This document shows positions 11,517-23,576 of a DNA stretch of 64,000 nucleotides, piece after piece (within the stretch, counting starts at the first letter, position 1; each line of letters opens with the position of its first letter). The DNA is from Aquanectria penicillioides (lineage: Eukaryota > Ascomycota > Sordariomycetes > Hypocreales > Nectriaceae): positions 2,113,001-2,177,000 of the forward strand of contig PYIU01000005.1 in the NCBI GenBank assembly GCA_003415625.1, given 5' to 3'. The position numbers and the translations under genes were made by a program. The notes beneath the pieces were generated by a model. The model was not told the origin of the DNA. It saw only the letters and a program-made list of their open reading frames with translations, and made no database searches.

Positions 11517-12659
11517 CTTGGAAAAGGCAGTGAGAACAAAGAGGTTCTCCAGCCGGACAAGATGCTTCTCAGAGGCGATTGATCGCAATTGAATGAGCAA
11601 TGGATCGTGGGATGAAGGAACGGTCGTGACTCAGGGAGGAGGAGCAAGGGTAAATCCCGAAAAAATGAATGGTCCGCCGATAGGCCGGTGACCGGAGGGC
11701 GGAGGACGCTGCACAGTGGGCAGTCGCCCGGTCGAGTGGTGTGGGCACGGATCACCTCAGCAGGTATTGGATTTGGAGCTAGTTACGGATTTTGGGAGCG
11801 AAGGAAGTGGAGTTGACCAATTCAATGTCTGCCGATGTTTCGAGGAGGTGAAGATAGGTATCGCATTGGATCGGTGGGGGGAAGCAAAGCTAGGATAAGG
11901 AGGTGGTTGATCATGCCGCTAACCAAGAGCTGAGCCTATTCAGCAACACAGAGTTTTGCTTACTCCGATAACGTCTCCCCCGCGTGATTGCGAAACTACT
12001 GCGACTGATACTGCGACTACGGATGCGACGGTGACGGCGCCTAATTCGCACGGATGCTGCTTTTGCTACGTACGGAGCAAATTCCCCAGATTCACTCACT
12101 GACCGTCCGAACCCATGCACGTCGGCCTACGCCACAGGAAGCTCAAGCCGCCCAATGAGCGCTGCCGCGTTGCTCACACTTTGGGGCTCTCGCTGCTCTC
12201 TCTTGCAGCGTCGTATGGCTGGTGCGCTTTCAAAGCCACACCTAGTCCACAGCGCTGGATCTGAGACCAGGCCCCCCACACCATTGGGTTCCGGTTTTGC
12301 GCCGATGCTCGATATGCACCAGCCACACGTGGCACCAGGCTGACGGCATGGCCACAGGTTTGAGGCTTTGACACCAGCCAAGCTAGACATCCAGCAGCCT
12401 TCCCTCACGAGTTTAACCAGCCATCCAGCTCCACTCGCCAACGGGGAGCGTCTTTGCGTCTGCCACTTTTTTTCCACGAGCCCGGCAATCACTCCAACGC
12501 CGACCTGATTGCTTCAACGACTTGGTCTCGCCCACGCAGACCGTCGATCTCCCTTCGAACCACCCGTCTTCGATTCCGAGTCCAGCTCTGGGCCAAGTCT
12601 CTCCACGCGCGCGCATTCGACGCTTCCCGCAAAAGCCGACCTCCATTGGGCGCGCAACC
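11517..12659. promoter_or_regulatory. Divergent promoter region, ILV6 / KHDC4-like
   Basis: About 1.1 kb between divergent start codons. It contains a perfect TGACTCA at 11627-11633, close to ILV6. The KHDC4 side (12430-12659) is CT/CG-rich leader-like DNA. No gene supported. Confidence 0.6.
11627..11633 (-). promoter_or_regulatory. CPC1/Gcn4 site upstream of ILV6
   Basis: Perfect TGACTCA, 111 bases upstream of the ILV6 start codon. This is the consensus for the bZIP cross-pathway regulator (CPC1/CpcA/Gcn4), and amino-acid biosynthesis genes are its established targets. Function is inferred from motif and position only. Confidence 0.6.
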
Positions 12660-14814
12660 ATGGATGATTCCGAGCGCCGAACCGTGAAGCGCTCTCGCTT
12701 CGACCAGACCGAGCCCGAACCCAAGCGTGCATCGCGCTTCGACCGACGCTCTCGCTCCCCCCAGCTCGTCGTTCCGATCCTGGAAGAGACCGCAGCCCCA
12801 TCTCCAGAGATGGCGCCCCTGAGTCTAGGAAGTCGCCAGGCGACGCTGCTGCTGCTGCTGGTGAGTATCGTGGTGCCTGCTTCGCGATGCAATTCTGCGT
12901 CGACATTACACCTTCTGCCCCGTCCGTGTTGCTGATTGTTCGATAGCTGCTGCCGCTGCCAAGATAAATGCACAGCTCCAGGCCCGTAAGGGAATTCAGC
13001 ACGTCGATGTTCCCCCGATCCAAAGCTCAACCCCACCACCTACGCGACCTGCTCCCTCGTCGAACAACGCCTCAACTCCTGCTCCAGCCCTTGATGGCGA
13101 GATGTATGTCGCAGACGGCGACTACATTCAGGATATCGAGGTCAATGACTTGCGAAACCGCTACTTACTGACCAAGGGTCGACCCAGAAAATGGTAAATA
13201 CTCTTTGATTATTCACTGATCTTCCCAGTGTCGCCATTTCGGAATTCCTTTACTGCACTCAGAGTCGAGAATATCATGCTTACTTTGGCTTGATAGCTCG
13301 CCTCGACACCCCCTTCGTTGCTCCTGCTGACTCCCGCTTGATATAGATTAAAGAAGACACCGGCGCTGGTACGCATTTCCTTGACTTACCCGTTCTCGTG
13401 GGAATATCATGTTGACTTTGCAAGATGTCACCACTCGTGGCAGTTATTACCCCAACAAAAGCATGGCAACGACAGCTGTAAGTATTTGCATTCGTGCAGG
13501 ACATTGCAACGGTGCTGACGAAATGCTAGAACCCTCCCCTCTATCTGCATGTGACAAGTACCAGCAAGCAAGGCCTTGAATCTGCTGTCTCCAAGATTAA
13601 GGAACTGATCCAACAGGAACTTCCCCAATTGGTGGACGAACGACGATTCCGACGCCGGGATCAGGAACAGGTCGAACGAGATGAGTTTGGACGAGTAAGA
13701 TATCCTCCACCATTATGCGCATCATGAACTCTGTTAACTTACCGTTCCAGCGAAAATGGCCCGAAGAGAAGATCCCAATCAGCTTGGACCCGTTCCCGGG
13801 TTCAATCTACGAGCTCAGGTCGTGGGGCATGGTGGCGCCTACGTGAAGCATATCCAGCAAGAGACGGGGTGCCGTGTTCAGATTAAGGGTCGTGGATCTG
13901 GCTACCTCGAAGCAGCAACGAACCGAGAGAGCGACGAGGATATGTTCCTCCACGTCACGTAAGTAGCTGATTCCGAAATCAGTCGAGTTGCGTTTATTCT
14001 AATCTCTCCTTTCTTAGTGGCCCCGATGCCAACATGGTCGACAAGGCTCGGGAGCTCTGCGAAGACTTGATTGCAAACGTCAAGGAGCAGTACGAAGAAT
14101 TCAAGAGCCGGCCGCCTCGCTTCGACCGAGGTGATCGTGGTGGCTATGGCGATCGCGACCGTAATCGCAACAACTCCCACAATGACCACGGCTCGTACGG
14201 TGGCGGCTACGGAGGTTATGGCTCCGGATCGGGCGCCACCAACAGCCCAGCAACACCCGGTGCCAACACTGCGAGCAATGCTGCCGCAGACTATGCCGCC
14301 CAGTATGCCCAGTACTATGGCGGTGCGGATCCTTATGCTGCGTACGGCGGTTATGCCAAGTGAGTGCTCTGTCCCCTTAACGCCGTTCCATCCCCGCCTC
14401 AGTATCGCGATCCTCTCGGCATGCCTCACTTTCCACCACCTCATCATCTACATCTAGCATGATACTAAGACAGGCCGCAGCTACGTCGCCATGTACCAGC
14501 AGTACTATGGAGCCCAGGCTCAGGGCCAGACACCGACTCAAGCCTCTCCTGCAGGTGCCCCTGGTCAGTCGGCCTCACCGCCTCCTCCTCCTCCGAGTGA
14601 GGCTGCTCCTCCGCCGCCGCCTCCACCACCCAGCGCGGCCCCTCCACCCCCGCCGCCTTCGGGTTCGCCCCCTACCGGTGGAAGCTACGGTGCGGTACGT
14701 CAAAACATCCCCCGGGTGGCCGGAAAACCCGGTGCCTGAGTCTATACGAGTTTTTTTTAGCTTTTGGTCCTATGCTGACACCACACTCAGGTGCCTCCTC
14801 CACCGGGCCTTTAG
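12660..14814 (+). CDS. KHDC4-like KH-domain RNA-binding protein (three apparent frameshifts)
   Basis: Homologue of animal KHDC4/BLOM7, a KH protein linked to splicing. Start ATG 12660 (MDDSERRTVKRSRFDQ). Introns: 12861-12946, 13194-13346, 13369-13424, 13478-13529, 13695-13750, 13959-14017, 14360-14480, 14695-14790; stop 14814. The exon 13347-13368 is only 22 nt. Domains: RS/SPR-rich N-terminus, Ala run, DLRNRYLLTKG then KEDTGADVTTRGSYYP (first KH-like unit), RKWPEEKIPI, second KH unit with VVGHGGAYVKHIQQETGCRV and QIKGRGSGYLEAATNRESDE, RGG/GY-rich stretch, YQQYYG and poly-Pro tail ending PPPPGL. Frame is lost at C6 12757-12762, near GGGTC 13176-13180, and at CCC 13789-13791; each time the family sequence resumes as if one base were missing. 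Either sequencing errors or a pseudogene; the preserved splice sites and domains favour errors. Confidence 0.85.
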
Positions 14815-15877
14815 AGAATGCTGCCCCCTTACTTTAGTGTGCACTCCCTTGCGCATCCATGGGCTCTAGCGAGAAAGAATGAAGTGAAAATGTGTGTTGT
14901 TGAACCTTTTGGGGTTCTTGGCTCTGTTGTAAATGCTTATTCTTGCATTGGGTGAAAATCAAAGCAGTGGGTTTAGGCCATCGCTCTCGCTTGAGGGCGG
15001 AGGAGAGGATCTTGGCCCTCTCGGCTCAGTATTATAGGTTTATGGACATTATTCCAGCGTTATTCGTTATGCTTGGTTTGCTCCTTCTCCGTGATACTTC
15101 GTTGTAGACGGTTTCTTGCTGTTATCGAGCAGGTGGATAGCTGCATTGCGCCATTGATGTGATGCCTACATCACCCTCTGCCAACATTTGAGCATCTTCT
15201 AGTTCCTCGGGTTGGGTGTCGCGGTATAGCTTGCTCCGATTTTATGCCGGGTTTGGAGATTTGTCTGAGCGTTGTCACTTGGTTCATGGCTATAGGGTAG
15301 TTCGTGGGGAGATTCGCCAACTACGAAGATTAGCTTTTTCTTCTATTTTTGCTTTGATAGCTCGTGTGTTTCGTTGAGGGTTTTCTCTTTTATCCAATCA
15401 CTCGACCGTTTCCTTAATGAAAACTTTTCGCGAATGCTCCGTATCCTCATATTGCGAAAACACAATGTATTATTGCAAGTGCCTCGGTTGGCCCCTCTCG
15501 AGAGATCTAGTTTGCAAGTGCAGTCCGCCTTATTAATACAAGTATCTGGATGAAGTACGGGCGAAGATTTGGTGCAAAATTCCAAATTAATTTCACTGAT
15601 AATATCATCTCAAACTTCGAGTTGTCATGTGGATATTTGCGACTATGCCCCTACAAATGTAACTCAGACACTACCTGTCGCACGCATCGAGGTGGGGTAG
15701 CCTTATCGATAAACAGATTTCGACGCCTGTCGCATCAGCGCCCCGAGCGCACGACGTCAGCCTCTATCTAGCCTACCAACAACGACACAGCGCATTCGCA
15801 TCCCCAAGACCAGAGATCCCGCCACTTCCTCCCCTACCGATACGCCTCCAGCGAGAGATAATTCGCGACATGGAAAT
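14815..15877. other. Intergenic, KHDC4 3' flank and TRAPPC13 promoter
   Basis: No gene supported. 15300-15650 is AT-rich. A GC-richer stretch from about 15720 is likely the TRAPPC13 leader. Confidence 0.6.
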
Positions 15878-16899
15878 ATGAGCCACCAACGATATCCCTC
15901 CCATGATCCTGTCAAGGAACCCCATGCCATCTCCCTCAAGGTCCTCAGGTGAGCTCCCCAATATTTCGCCTCGCAAGCCACTCTCCCTCGTCTAACCACC
16001 AAACCGCTCGATGTAGACTCTCTCGTCCTTCCCTAGTCACGCAGCATCCCATAGACCCCCCGCAGTCTATTGGCGCGACGCCCAAGCCTGCTCCCGTACC
16101 AGCGTCATTGGCCTACCACTCCAAGGCCGACACCAACCCATCGCCCTTCCTCCTCAGCCCCATCGTCAACCTCCCCGTGTCCTTTGGGTCAGCGTACGTA
16201 GGCGAAACGTTTAGCTGCACTCTCTGTGCAAACAATGATCTGCCGCCCGATGCCGCCAAGAAAATCCGCGATGTGCGCATCGAAGCCGAGATGAAGACCC
16301 CAGGGCTTGGGGCTGTTCAGCGCCTGGAGCTTGGCCCTCCAACCCCCGAGGGAACACCAGACTCAGACCTGGATTCGGGCGGCACGTTACAGAAAGTTGT
16401 AGCATTTGATCTCAAGGAAGAGGGCAACCATGTATTGGCCGTGACAGTGAGCTACTACGAAGCTACGGAGACCAGCGGCCGGACGAGGACGTTTCGCAAG
16501 CTATACCAGTTCATCTGCAAGGCGTCACTCATTGTGCGCACCAAGGTTGGGCCACTGGAGCCCGATGCCCAAGGAAGCCGGCGATGGGTGCTCGAAGCTC
16601 AGCTAGAAAACTGCAGCGAGGACGTGGTGCAACTGGAGAAAGTGGTCCTGGACACCGAAAAAGGCTTGAGCTACCGAGACTGCAACTGGGAGGCCAGCAG
16701 AAGCGCAAAGCCTGTTCTTCACCCTACCGAGGTCGAGCAGGTCTGCTTTGTCCTCCACGAAACCGAAGGCGAATCCTCCGTCGACGTGACACCAGACGGC
16801 CGCATTATCTTTGGGTCGTTGGGGATTGGATGGAGGGGTGAAATGGGCAATAGGGGTTTTCTGTCAACAGGAAAGCTTGGCACAAGGGTGCCGCGTTGA
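15878..16899 (+). CDS. TRAPP complex subunit TRAPPC13 (DUF974)
   Basis: Accessory subunit of the TRAPP tether / Rab GEF acting at the Golgi. Exon 1 is 15878-15948 (MSHQRYPSHDPVKEPHAISL), intron 15949-16016 (GTGAGC donor, CTAAC branch), exon 2 from 16017 (LSRPSLV...). The joined KVLRLSRPSL is the family's N-terminal signature. Further conserved blocks: VGETFSCTLCANND (~100), RLYQF-like KLYQFICKASLIVRTK (~215), and the C-terminal IGWRGEMGNRGFLSTGKLG. Product about 317 aa, normal for fungal TRAPPC13. An ATG-like frame starting inside the intron would give a spurious N-terminus. Frame intact. Followed by more than 6 kb without a supported gene. Confidence 0.92.
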
Positions 16900-17040
16900 G
16901 AACCGGTGTGCAACTACCCTTGTCGTGGTCGGTCTCAAGTATGATGGCTTGAGTCACCTTCTTGCGCGGGCAAGACAATCCCGTGATGTTACAATGGAGC
17001 TTATCAGGTAAGGTTGCGATGGTAGGATGAAATCAATAAT

Positions 17041-17063
17041 GGCCTCGATCTATCATCGAGGCC
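17041..17063. repeat. Perfect inverted repeat (9-bp stem, 5-nt loop)
   Basis: GGCCTCGAT - CTATC - ATCGAGGCC, 142 bases after the TRAPPC13 stop. The perfect GC-rich stem could fold in RNA. It could lie in the TRAPPC13 3' UTR; no function shown. Confidence 0.8.
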
Positions 17064-19269
17064 ACCATCGGTGGCTGCACGCTTGTCGCTCGATGCAAGG
17101 GAACAAACGGCATGTCATTCTCGGAAAGCAGGGAATAACGCTCGGCCTTGGCTTGGTATCCAATGGCAGTGTCTCGAACCCAAAAATAATGGTCGTCCAC
17201 GGTTCGGCCGTCCTTTGGAACGAGATGTGGCACCAGCGGTGTGGGCATTGGGTTAGGGGTAAGACATGGAGGCGTTTTTATGTTTTGTCAGAGACAAGGT
17301 TCACTATGTGAGATGCTTGTTGGTTGGACCTTTGGCGACCACGCCAGAACAACGTGAGATCCATGACGCGCAGCCGCCATGTACACCATACACGAGGGCG
17401 ATGGAGGTCCACTTGCCTGTCTCTGGACCTTCTATCCCGCATGCTTGTCTTGGATCATTCAGCTGCCGGCGGGTGATTGACAGACGGGCTGATTAACTGA
17501 TTGATTATTCGTAGTTGATTGATTGATGCTCCACTTCACTTATATGCTCTGGAGGCTAGAGCTTGGTATGAATCCGGGGAAGAGTCGGACGTGAAAGTAC
17601 TACGGGATATGGATATCTAAGAATAGCGCGTTGTTCAGTGACCTGGCCAATATCAACAACTTTTGCTGCTATAATAAGGCCCTCATGGGCCGGCTTCCGA
17701 AACGGGGCACCATGGAGTGGACAGGGGTCACCAAAGAAGCCTGGCTCCTACGTAGCTTGCTGGCCATCTCTTGTTTCAAAAGCGAGTTGCTGGGCACAAA
17801 AGGAAAGCTGGACATTGTGACAGGGATCATTGAGGATGGGTGACAAGGAGCGAAACAACCATTTTCGCGCCTCGATCTCACGGCCGCTACTACTGCGCAC
17901 TAGAGCTAGTCTCACGGTAGGCCTGAACCAGCCAGCAGGTAACATAGAGTAGGCCCTAATTCAGCTGAGCCCGCACTCACATCGGGACAACGACGACCTT
18001 CGTCACACGGTCCAACGTGGAGTCGACCTGAAACAAGATGGATGGCGTCTGGTCAGGATAGTTGCAGATCACAAGCAACGACCCTTTTGTTGGGGGAGGG
18101 GCCTCGATAAGGCCGCAGCTTTCCCCCCATCTCTGCTCCGTATAGTTCCTTGATAACCCTCCTTGCCACTGCAGTTCGATTTGCAATGTTTGCTAGACGC
18201 GTAGCTCACTTGCGCGCCGGATGGAGATAAAAACGCGTCGTAGTGCATGAGTGGCCCCCATATTCCAGAAAGCCAGATGAGTGGTGTGAGTTGGGTGGGA
18301 GCGTGTGGGTTGGGGCTTACGTCTGAATGGAGAAGTCCGCCGTCTCGAGGGCCATCCTAGACATCTGGCTGGGGAAGATGCAGCTTGTCTAACGAGAGGA
18401 CTGCATCGCTGGCAGGACGTGAGCTGCGCCGGCGGTTGGCTGCAACGCTGACACAGCCCATTTTTGGAGGAGGCCCAAAGCAGCGGATCAACCTAATCGG
18501 GCCCGGCTCGTGCGAAAGCTTCAGAGCCGCGATTTGCGATGAGGAAAGACTGCCATGTGGACGGACGAACTTGAAGTTCTTGTCTTGTCGCCAAGCTTTG
18601 CTTGATGCAGGCATTCCATGCCGTGTCATGCGGTACCATGCGACTTGGGGACCTAGGGGCCACTGAGATTCACTGGGAGTGTTGGAGTTTGGATACACAG
18701 GCATCCTTGATGTTGTTGCAACGGACCGTGACGTCGGAGCTAGGAGAACGTCAGGGTGTGCTAGACTAGGGGATTGCTGGCCCACTACCCAAGGGCCACC
18801 TTATTTTTGTTTCTCTTGGTTGAGACGGAACATTGCCGTTAGGAGTCCGGCGGCGAATGCGAAGGCATACGAAAAGGGACGGAGGGATTGGTGGCCTCGC
18901 GTGGTCTGTCGTCCGTACCTGCATCTGGAGATGGCTCGTGCTTTCGTATTGCCACCCAGGCATCAGGGGCACTAGAGGCTAAGGCATCTTGGGGGCGTCG
19001 TGGGCGCAGACAGCCCCTGGACGAAACGGGCCAGATCAGTAGGCGCGCATGAAGAGTTCTGCTGCAGGCGGGTATTTTTGATCCATGTCGATGTAGAGGA
19101 TTTCAGGAGAAGGGATGAGGACGGGGTTGGTTGATGCTGAGAGACGTCGAGATGTGTGAAATAGAAGACGATGGCTTGCGGTGACGAGGGTGCTTACGAA
19201 TGGAATGATGAATGTAGTAGGCGCAGCTCAAGGCACCATGTGGAAAAAGTTGGAAACCCGCTCAACTCT

Positions 19270-19340
19270 GTACCTACCTCACTTAAGTACCTACCTTGGG
19301 TATGTCGGTAGCTTATTAGGTAGGTAGGTAGGTAGGAAGG
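19270..19340. repeat. TACC/TAGG tetranucleotide cluster
   Basis: TACCTACC, TACCTACC again after a short spacer, then a TAGG array at about 19316-19336. Both orientations occur within 70 bases. Confidence 0.8.
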
Positions 19341-22018
19341 TTGGTAGTGTGTGTGTACCTACTTGCTCTAGTGACCTAGATTTCAGGCCACATCTCGAGC
19401 GCAGGTCGGCGGATGTAGGCAAAACTCAATCTCTTGTCTTGGCTTTGCTGTAGCTTGATCTTGTGTTGCACTACCTGGTACTTGCCGTCGGTACAGATCA
19501 AATCAAGAAGGAATCGTTACCTACCTAGGTACCTAGGTAGCTAGGCATTGAGTAAAAAAAAGGTGGCTTCCATTCATCCCTGCTTGCTCCTGTATTACCT
19601 TCCTCAAAGAGGTGAGTTGAGAAGCCATAATAGTAGGTCGATCTACATTGGGTCGGGCGTCATGCACCAACATGGAGAGCTGAATTGCTGATTGCTCAGA
19701 GGGCAATAAGCGCTCGTTGCAATGTCGGGTTCTTGGCCGCACGTTGGACCGTACCCATTTGGGGGTGCGGCTCGTGTCACGCCGTGTCGATCAGGGATCT
19801 GATGCGCAGGTACTCGCTAAGGTACGGATACATATCGCACGAGCTCAAAGATCTAGGGATTAAGGCTTCTGAGAAACCCTCTGCACCGTGCCTCACGACA
19901 ATGCAACCTCAAAGCTGCAACTCCTATGACGGTCAAATAATTCTTCGACTATGACCCTTTACGCGGGATCATTGCCCGTGAGCATCCTTTAGAGGTGACC
20001 CTGGCCGTCCCATTCCACCCCATTCCATCCATCCCATTTACGACGTCCCGGGCTGTGGGGTCTCCTTTTCGTGGGTTGACTGTTGATTGTCGATGGACAA
20101 GTGTTCGGTGCCCGTCTGGAGAGAGTCGGTGGGTACGTTTTCAAGTACCTAGTACCGGTACTGGCTTGGGAAAGCGCACCTACCTACCTAACGCAGAGGT
20201 CGTTTCTCCGCAATGGAAACATGCGCCATTCTACGGTACGTACCAGAATCGTGTTATACATCAGGTAGCTCTGATGTACGAACGAATCGGAGCATGTTAG
20301 AATTCCGAAAGTTCTCTAGCTTAGCTTCGTATCATTTACAATGCGTAGGCAGAGCGAAGAAAACAAAAGAAAAAAAAAAGACTAGCAGGAAGCAAGGGAA
20401 GCACAGCGCCAAAGCGGGACGCAGTGGGTTGAACGAAAGAAAAAAAAAGCAAGCAAACAACAAGGACGATCCTGCACGTCCCCAGGAGGCCCCAGGAAAG
20501 GAGCGTTTTTGGGGCTACGCTCTGCACGAGAACGGTGAGGTGGGATGGCGACGGGTCCAAGAGCTTTGGGGGGCACCTTGGGTCATAACGATGCATGGGT
20601 GGGTGCCAGTTGGCCCAGCCGAGGCGCCTGCTCATCGCCAATCGGAATTTTCTCTGGTGCTTTTGGGCTGGCGAGTGTGTTGGACGCCGAGGATGTCACT
20701 GTCCGCTTTGGGGTTGGGATGGATGGCTCGCCCTGACCTCTGAGCCTACCGGCTTCGAACAAAGGCCGTGAACGAAGCCGTGAGGTGTTGTTGTTGCGCT
20801 GTGCTGGTTGTCGTGGTGTGGATATCTGCTAGGTCAACCCATGCAGTCTGACCGGTTGCTACTGCACCTGCCACTGCAAGCTATCACTGCAACTTGTCTT
20901 GTTGTGTTGTATCGTTTCGTGTTGTTCTGCCTCAATTAACCTCTCAGGACGCGCTGCTGTGATATGAGCGGTTTTGGGTGTTGAGGTGGTTGATGGAACA
21001 TAAGCTCCGGATTCAGTAGTTGGCAAACTCCCCAAAAAGTACCCAGGGCCCCCTTCTGGCCCTTGTGACCAGCGACCTGCGTCTGCTCTGCATTCTCAAG
21101 GTAGCAGTGCACCAAGCGGTCGGGCGGCCAATGGTTCCCGTTTGGCCGAGCGAGAACGCATGCATCTGTACACTGCAGCGAAAGGGTGGACTGGTTTATC
21201 ATATTTTTTCTTCCTTCTTCCTCTTCTTCCGTGTTGTTTTTGGCAGGTTGATGCAGATGCAGCGCGCAGATGCCATCACATACAGATAGATGAAATCGGA
21301 CACAGACGCGCTCGCACTCACGCTCGCAGAGTGCTGCATTCGCAGTCGCGGTCGCATTTGCAGTTGCATTTGCAGGGAGCCAGGGAGTTGAGAACATGGG
21401 ACTCGTGCCTTGCGTTGCGAGCCCAAGTTGCATGGCCATGGGCCCTAACACGGATGACAACCTCCAGACCTTTTTTCTTTCTTTCTCGCTGCCGTCTTAC
21501 ACGCAAGACCATAGTTCGTTATGTCCATCAGGTTTTCAAGCCGGGTTTTGTCTCCTTTTTCTTCAGCTGCGGCACCGTGCTCTAGCTTGTCAGACCAGTC
21601 CTCTTTGGAGGCCCCGAGTACTGGACCTGCCGAGGCAGACACAGATACTACCGGTATCTGTGCCTTGCCTGATGCTATCTCTTTGAAGAAGCGGTACCTG
21701 ACTCCTTCTGCAGGTACCTTGTCTGACCCTCAGCGCACGGGGGGGTTCCCACCCAAATCCACAATGGCGTCCACTCACTAAGGTAGGTACGGCGTTCGGC
21801 CAAGGACCTCCCGACCACCATCACACACACTACGCACTCGAGTGCCCAAGCTACGACCAACCTCGGACACAGCACTAGGCAATCTAGCAACCCTCACGGG
21901 CCCGTGGTGTGGGAGCGGCTGATGGCGCAGGCGCTTGGGAGCAAAAAAGGCTTGCCTGCTTGATTGACGGGCTCCTTTCGGTTTCCCCTGAGTCTGACAC
22001 CATGGTGTGCTGTGGGCT

Positions 22019-22185
22019 TGTGAGTGTGTGTGTATGTGTGTTATGTGTTGTATAGTTATTTGTGTGTGTGTGCGTGCGTGCGTGAGAGTGTGTGAGTGAA
22101 TGAAAGAGAATGTGTGTCTACCCAAGGCGGCCACGCACACGCACACGCACATACGCACACACGCACACCACACACGCTCGCTCAC
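22019..22185. repeat. Imperfect GT-rich / CA-rich inverted arrangement
   Basis: A TG/GTG-rich stretch (about 22019-22100) is followed, after roughly 30 bases, by a CACACGCACACG-rich stretch (about 22131-22185) on the same strand. The halves are broadly complementary and alternate purine and pyrimidine, so the region could form a hairpin or Z-DNA. Confidence 0.7.
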
Positions 22186-23576
22186 ACCACGCTAGGAAAG
22201 GCTTGAACTAGGTTTAAAGAGGTTGTCCGAGGGTGGGTTGATTGGCGATGGCCGATGGACCTTGGGTGCTGGGTACGGGATTGTCGATAGGATGGACCCT
22301 TGGACGGTGAACGGCGTGCGCCTCTCGATCGACGCCTTTCTCCTCTACGACGGTCTGGTCGAGTACACGGGGAAGGTAGAGGGACATGTACCGGTACCTT
22401 AAGCCCCTAGACACGCTGTCGCGGTGCGAGGTGGATGCAGTGGATGGGTGGGCGCAAGGGCCACCTTTTGCCCCTGGGATCCCCTGCCTTCTAGCGCATG
22501 GCTTTTCCAAGTCGCTAGGTTTTCCAGCAGCCTTCCCCTCTCTCCGGAGCGAGCCTGTCAGTGTTGTAAACCCTCAGGTGGATAGGTTTCAGTGGGCTCT
22601 AGTGGGCTCCCGTTGTAGTCTCGGTGGACTTGGGATTCGTGGACTCCGGCGCACTGCTCTCGGGCTTCTAGTTGCGGTACCTTAGGTACCTAGGTAGCTC
22701 TTGAATATGTATTCGTCCGCAGGCGGCATGGTTCTCCATGACTCTTACGTAGTGGTCGCCGGCGACCACAGAGCAATGCCCTCCCCCGCTATATCATCAC
22801 CCCCAAGGGCCCCTGGCCGTCGTTCGTGTCGACCCTCCAAAACGTACTGCACGTACATAGTACAGAGGCGTACACCCTCCCGAAAAGCCACGGGACCCTG
22901 CTCTTCTCTGCTTTTAGGTACCGATACCCGCGCGACCCCGTACCAGCTGCCCAGTCCAGTACCACCTCCGATCGACAGCAATCCATCCTCGTCTCTCCTG
23001 TTCGCCTCGTCGCCAAACTCACCTCTATCCCCCATCAACATCACCATCGCCATCAGCGTCCTTTTCTCTCTTCACTGTTTTTCTTCTTCCCCTTGCCTCC
23101 CCGTTGGCAGTCTCATCGCCGACACTAATCTAAGACCTCCGATTGCATCCCAGTCTCCATCTTCGGATTGTGGCATTCTTTTTTTTTTTTCTTTCCCTTT
23201 CCTTGTTCGCTTGCGGCCCGCGCTGGCGACTGGCTCTGCTCTCTCTCGCTCAGTGTCTCACACAATTCCTATCTCGTCGTCCCCCCCCCTTCTCCACCGA
23301 CGTTTGCTTCTGGTCAGTTTCCCGTGCCGTCCCAGCTTATCGCACAGGTCTCTCTCACCGGGGGAACATGGGGCCCCATCATATGTTTTTCTTTGTGCTT
23401 GGCTGACCCAAAATTCCAGCATTTCCCTCTCATCTGGCGCACTTGATCTACGAACCCCCCCGACCTTTATCTCAGCGTGAAGCGTCGGAAATAACGACGA
23501 GGGTCTTCAAACCCCATTTTTGACAACGATTTTATGCACTCTAGCCGACTGGCCTAAACGCGACAATTGACATGTC

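Larger units (their letters stand above)
16900..23576. other. Long gene-poor region upstream of the DENN gene
   Basis: About 6.7 kb without a gene I can support. Open frames on both strands are short, lack consistent splicing and match no family. It contains a perfect hairpin at 17041-17063, TAGG/CCTA repeats near 19270-19340 and 19520-19545, related motifs near 20145-20190, 21780 and 22676-22700, and a GT-rich/CA-rich inverted arrangement at 22019-22185. The last ~600 bases are pyrimidine-rich, a usual fungal promoter/leader signature. Confidence 0.6.

Noticed and set aside
15949..16016. Upstream start for TRAPPC13 inside 15949-16016
   Set aside because: The interval has a good donor, branch and acceptor. 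Splicing it from ATG 15878 yields the family N-terminus KVLRLSRPSL.
17033..18972. Minus-strand frames that could be exons of one gene (e.g. 18785-18357, 18186-17977, 17248-17033)
   Set aside because: Some pieces read plausibly, but I could not link them with compatible splice sites and no family was recognised.
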